Shown: piece after piece, positions 6,762-8,567 of the stretch
How the letters are laid out: the number at the start of each line of letters is the position of its first letter
Numbering within the stretch: the first letter of the stretch is position 1
From: an uncultured Thermomicrobiales bacterium
GTDB lineage: Bacteria > Chloroflexota > Chloroflexia > Thermomicrobiales > UBA6265
DNA length: 8,567 bases
Reading direction: 5' to 3'
NCBI GenBank assembly: GCA_902806365.1
Contig: CADCWJ010000074.1
Span: 1 to 8,567 of the forward strand
The notes under the pieces: model-generated
Seen by the model: only the letters and a program-made list of their open reading frames with translations
Told to the model about the DNA's origin: nothing
The model's database searches: none
Program-made: the position numbers and the translations under genes

Positions 6762-7853
6762 ATGAGCGATACCCAACCAGGCGATGTGCCACACGACGGC
6801 CAGGCCAAACAGCCGACAATGAGGGACATCGCGGACGCATCCGGGGTCTCCGTGGCGACCGTCTCGCTCGTCCTCAATGGCAAAGGCGGCATCTCCGAGG
6901 CGACGCGGCGGCGCGTGGTCGCGGCGTCGAACGATCTCGCCTACCCCACGCTTGCCCGGCGAATGAATGGGCAGCGCGTCGAGCAGCGCATCGGGCAACC
7001 GGAAACGGTGAGCGTGCTCATCGAACACCTCCCGACGTCGCCCTTCTCGGATCCGTTCAACCGCCATGTCCTGACCGGTATCGAGGCCGAAGCCCGCCAG
7101 GCCGGGTACCGGATCGTGATCGAGTTCGCCAGCGACAGGGATGGCCCGGCTGATAGCCACTGGTCCGGCGAATGGGCGGCCGGCGTCCTGATCCTTGGCG
7201 GTGGCGATCTTCGCCCTGAGTGGGTAGATTCCGTCTTCGAGGCCAGGCTTCCGGCCGTTGTCGTCGATCACTTCATTCCCGATGCGCGGCTGCCATCCGT
7301 CGTGCCGGATAATTTTGCCGGCGCCTACGCGATCACCCGGTATCTCATCGACGCCGGGCACACGCGCATCGGGTTCCTGCGCGGTCCCTCGAAATACTGG
7401 ACGCTCGAGGAACGACGTGGAGGCTACCTGCTCGCGATGAACCAGGCCGGGCTCGGTCCCGACCCCGGGCTGATCCCGCCACGCATCTCGCACGGGCAGG
7501 AAAAGGGATTCGGCGAGATGCTCGCCCTGCTTGATCTTGCCCAACCGCCGACCGCCGTGTTCGCCGTCAGCGACCAGACAGCGGTTGGCGCGTACCGAGC
7601 GCTATCGAGCCGCGGGCTGAACGTCGGTGACGACATCTCCGTCGTCGGGTTCGATGACATCGAGGTCGCACGCATGCTCGTCCCGCCACTAACGACGGTG
7701 CGCGACTCTCCCGCGGAGTTGGGCAAGGTTGCCTTCCGGCGCCTGCTCCGGATGATGCAGGGCACCGGGCTCGATGCCGATGCGTCCATCAAATGGACCG
7801 TCCCGACCAGGATCATCGAGCGCCAATCCGTGCGCCGCCTTGTCGACCACTGA
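6762..7853 (+). CDS. LacI/GalR-family transcriptional regulator
   Basis: 363 residues from ATG 6762. The N-terminal helix-turn-helix is at about residues 19-40 (MRDIADASGVSVATVSLVLN), preceded by an 18-residue polar extension, followed by a third helix (SEATRRRVVAASNDLAY) and a short hinge (ARRMNG). The periplasmic-binding-protein-like sensor domain covers about 82-358, with DNFAGAYAITRYLIDAGHTRIGFL starting at 183, EERRGGY (216-222), the SDQTAVGAYRAL segment (270-281) and VVGFDDIEVARMLVPPLTTV near 294-313, all typical positions for sugar contacts and dimerisation. As last gene of the transporter run it probably represses the divergent promoters at 2500-2600 and is relieved by a sugar. Start choice: AGG lies 6 nt before ATG 6762, while an in-frame TTG at 6735 has a better AAGGA but only 4 nt spacing. 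The gap before it (6677-6761) shows no convincing promoter or terminator. Confidence 0.93.
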   Translation: MSDTQPGDVPHDGQAKQPTMRDIADASGVSVATVSLVLNGKGGISEATRRRVVAASNDLAYPTLARRMNGQRVEQRIGQPETVSVLIEHLPTSPFSDPFNRHVLTGIEAEARQAGYRIVIEFASDRDGPADSHWSGEWAAGVLILGGGDLRPEWVDSVFEARLPAVVVDHFIPDARLPSVVPDNFAGAYAITRYLIDAGHTRIGFLRGPSKYWTLEERRGGYLLAMNQAGLGPDPGLIPPRISHGQEKGFGEMLALLDLAQPPTAVFAVSDQTAVGAYRALSSRGLNVGDDISVVGFDDIEVARMLVPPLTTVRDSPAELGKVAFRRLLRMMQGTGLDADASIKWTVPTRIIERQSVRRLVDH

Positions 7854-8044
7854 CGGGTGTCATCCGCGATCGGCAGCGGGCTCACTGGCGGACCACCATT
7901 CCCCACCCGATGCACTCGCGGGATCGGCCAGGTGTTTCCCATGTTCCGTGTCCATACAATGGCGGCGGCCGGAGGCATCCCAGCCTCATGGCAATCCCCG
8001 CCCAATCGCCCAACCCTCCCGGCACACCATCGAGGAGCCACGCC
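7854..8044. other. Non-coding gap between lacI and the split GrpB gene
   Basis: About 190 nt with no plausible gene on either strand. No intrinsic terminator for the sugar operon is visible; the only hairpin seen (GAGGC 7972-7976 with GCCTC 7983-7987) is short and lacks a T-run. Towards the right it holds the candidate promoter at 7955-7960 and the AGGAG (8033-8037) ribosome-binding site of the next gene. Confidence 0.5.
7955..7960 (+). promoter_or_regulatory. Possible -10 box (TACAAT) for the GrpB gene
   Basis: TACAAT matches five of six bases of the sigma70 -10 consensus in a GC-rich stretch 84 nt before GTG 8045. No good -35 element is found 16-18 nt upstream (the best reading is a TTT-rich GTGTTT), so the call is weak. 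Confidence 0.25.
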
Positions 8045-8137
8045 GTGAGCCACCCGATCGTGATCGTGCCCTGCGACGAGCGCTGGCCAGGGGAGTTCCG
8101 CCGGATCGGCGAGGCACTGCGGGCAGCGCTCGGCGCC
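8045..8137 (+). pseudogene. N-terminal fragment of a GrpB-family (UPF0157) protein
   Basis: GTG 8045 has AGGAG (8033-8037) 7 nt upstream and begins VSHPIVIVPCDERWPGEF, then RRIGEALRAALGA. This is the characteristic start of GrpB/UPF0157 proteins (usually ...VVPYDPxWPxxF...LRxALG, followed by a ...RIDHIGST block). The frame stays open to the right edge, but after residue 31 it encodes only the antisense of the GrpB C-terminal part, so the genuine gene stops matching at 8126-8137. The missing portion lies on the opposite strand at 8126-8567. The family belongs to the nucleotidyltransferase-like fold; its cellular role is poorly defined. Unrelated in function to the sugar operon. Confidence 0.75.
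8126..8137. other. Inversion or chimera junction inside the GrpB gene
   Basis: GCGCTCGGCGCC can be read as the end of the N-terminal fragment (Ala-Leu-Gly-Ala on plus) and as the end of the C-terminal fragment (Gly-Ala-Glu-Arg on minus), so the breakpoint lies in or next to this 12-nt stretch. A partly matching inverted sequence, GAGCGC, lies at 8561-8566, where the inverted piece begins. The shared sequence is too short to identify a recombinase site. Confidence 0.55.
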
Positions 8138-8567
8138 GTCGATGATGAGGTCGCAGACGGGATCCTTCACCTCGTAATAGGCGTCGGCGTCGTCCGCGTG
8201 GAACCGCGCGAGTGCCTCCTTGATCTGGGCATAGGCGGCGGCCGCGGCCGGGTGGGCGCGCAGGTAATCGCGGAAGAGCAGGGCGTAGCGCGCGTTGGCG
8301 CGGCCCGCCTGGCGGATGTGGACGTGGGTACGGCGTTGTCGCGCCGGCGGCTGGGCGTACAGCTTCCGCCACTCCTCCGGATCGGCGATCGCGCCCGGCG
8401 GGACGTGATCCGAGATGACGTCCTCGCGCAGCGCGTAACCCGCCGAAGCGAGTGCCTCCGCGATCGCGCCGGGGTCGAGCGAGCGGACGGTGACCCGGAT
8501 GTCGATCCCGTCGTTGGCGGCGAGCCCCGGCACCGTGGTCGAGCCGATGTGGTCGATCCGGAGCGCC
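8126..8567 (-). pseudogene. Middle and C-terminal part of the GrpB-family protein, inverted, running off the right edge
   Basis: Reading leftward from the right edge, the minus strand encodes ALRIDHIGSTTVPGLAA, then DIRVTV, a central region with RRTHVHI, YALLFRDYLRAHP and YEVKDPVCDLIIDGAER: about 147 residues covering the GrpB family from its HIGST motif to near its C-terminus. No stop follows; the frame reads on across the N-terminal fragment and through antisense lacI to a stop at 7424, so the natural 3' end of the gene has been lost. Added to the 31 residues on the plus strand it makes about 180 residues, the usual family length, with no overlap. Whether another N-terminus exists beyond the edge cannot be seen. 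Confidence 0.8.

Noticed and set aside
7972..7987. Small hairpin (GAGGC/GCCTC) as a transcription terminator after lacI
   Set aside because: A five-base stem without a following T-run is not enough in GC-rich DNA.
7424..8125. Minus-strand continuation of the GrpB frame beyond 8126 as a genuine fusion protein
   Set aside because: After the DGAER residues the frame is antisense to the GrpB N-terminal fragment, the intergenic gap and lacI, with no recognisable domain; it is stop-free readthrough.
1..8567. CRISPR arrays, tRNA or rRNA genes, insertion sequences
   Set aside because: No regularly spaced repeats, tRNA-like cloverleaf or transposase-like protein was seen on either strand.

Overview
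The window is GC-rich bacterial DNA that appears to carry one carbohydrate uptake and utilisation locus, with a rearranged gene at its right end. Taxonomy is inferred. High GC, a twin-arginine-exported sugar-binding protein without a lipobox, and the order binding protein / permease / permease / DUF624-like protein / LacI regulator would suit a Chloroflexota lineage such as Thermomicrobia (Sphaerobacter-like). A high-GC actinobacterium cannot be excluded. No rRNA or other phylogenetic marker is present.

Layout. (1) Positions 2427 to 1, minus strand: 809 codons of a glycoside hydrolase of family GH116, open throughout and running off the left edge. It has no signal peptide, so it is probably cytoplasmic. 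(2) Positions 2428-2668: the divergent regulatory region. It holds a good sigma70-type promoter for the rightward operon, a weaker one for the hydrolase, a perfect 10-bp inverted repeat and a 12-nt-spaced TTTAG direct repeat. (3) Positions 2669-7853, plus strand: a compact run of an ABC solute-binding protein, two CUT1-type permeases, a DUF624/YesL-like membrane protein and a LacI-family repressor. Between the permeases lies a 25-codon reading frame with an optimal Shine-Dalgarno sequence. It is in frame with the second permease but closed by TGA three codons before that gene's ATG. (4) Positions 7854-8044: about 190 nt without a gene, holding only a possible promoter. (5) Positions 8045-8567: a GrpB-family (UPF0157) gene in two pieces. 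The N-terminal 31 codons read rightward from a good start site. The rest of the protein lies on the minus strand, pointing back at the N-terminal piece. The two parts are complementary and do not overlap, so one gene appears to have been broken by an inversion or by an assembly or chimera artefact at the end of the sequence.

How the genes work together (inference). The exported binding protein captures a saccharide and the two permeases carry it in. They would be powered by an MsmK/UgpC-type ATPase encoded elsewhere, since none is present here. The cytoplasmic GH116 enzyme then hydrolyses the imported beta-linked glycoside. The LacI-type protein probably senses the sugar and represses both divergent promoters. 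Most of this is a standard sugar-utilisation cassette. The unusual parts are the mini-ORF between the permeases, the structured divergent promoter region and the split, inverted GrpB gene.
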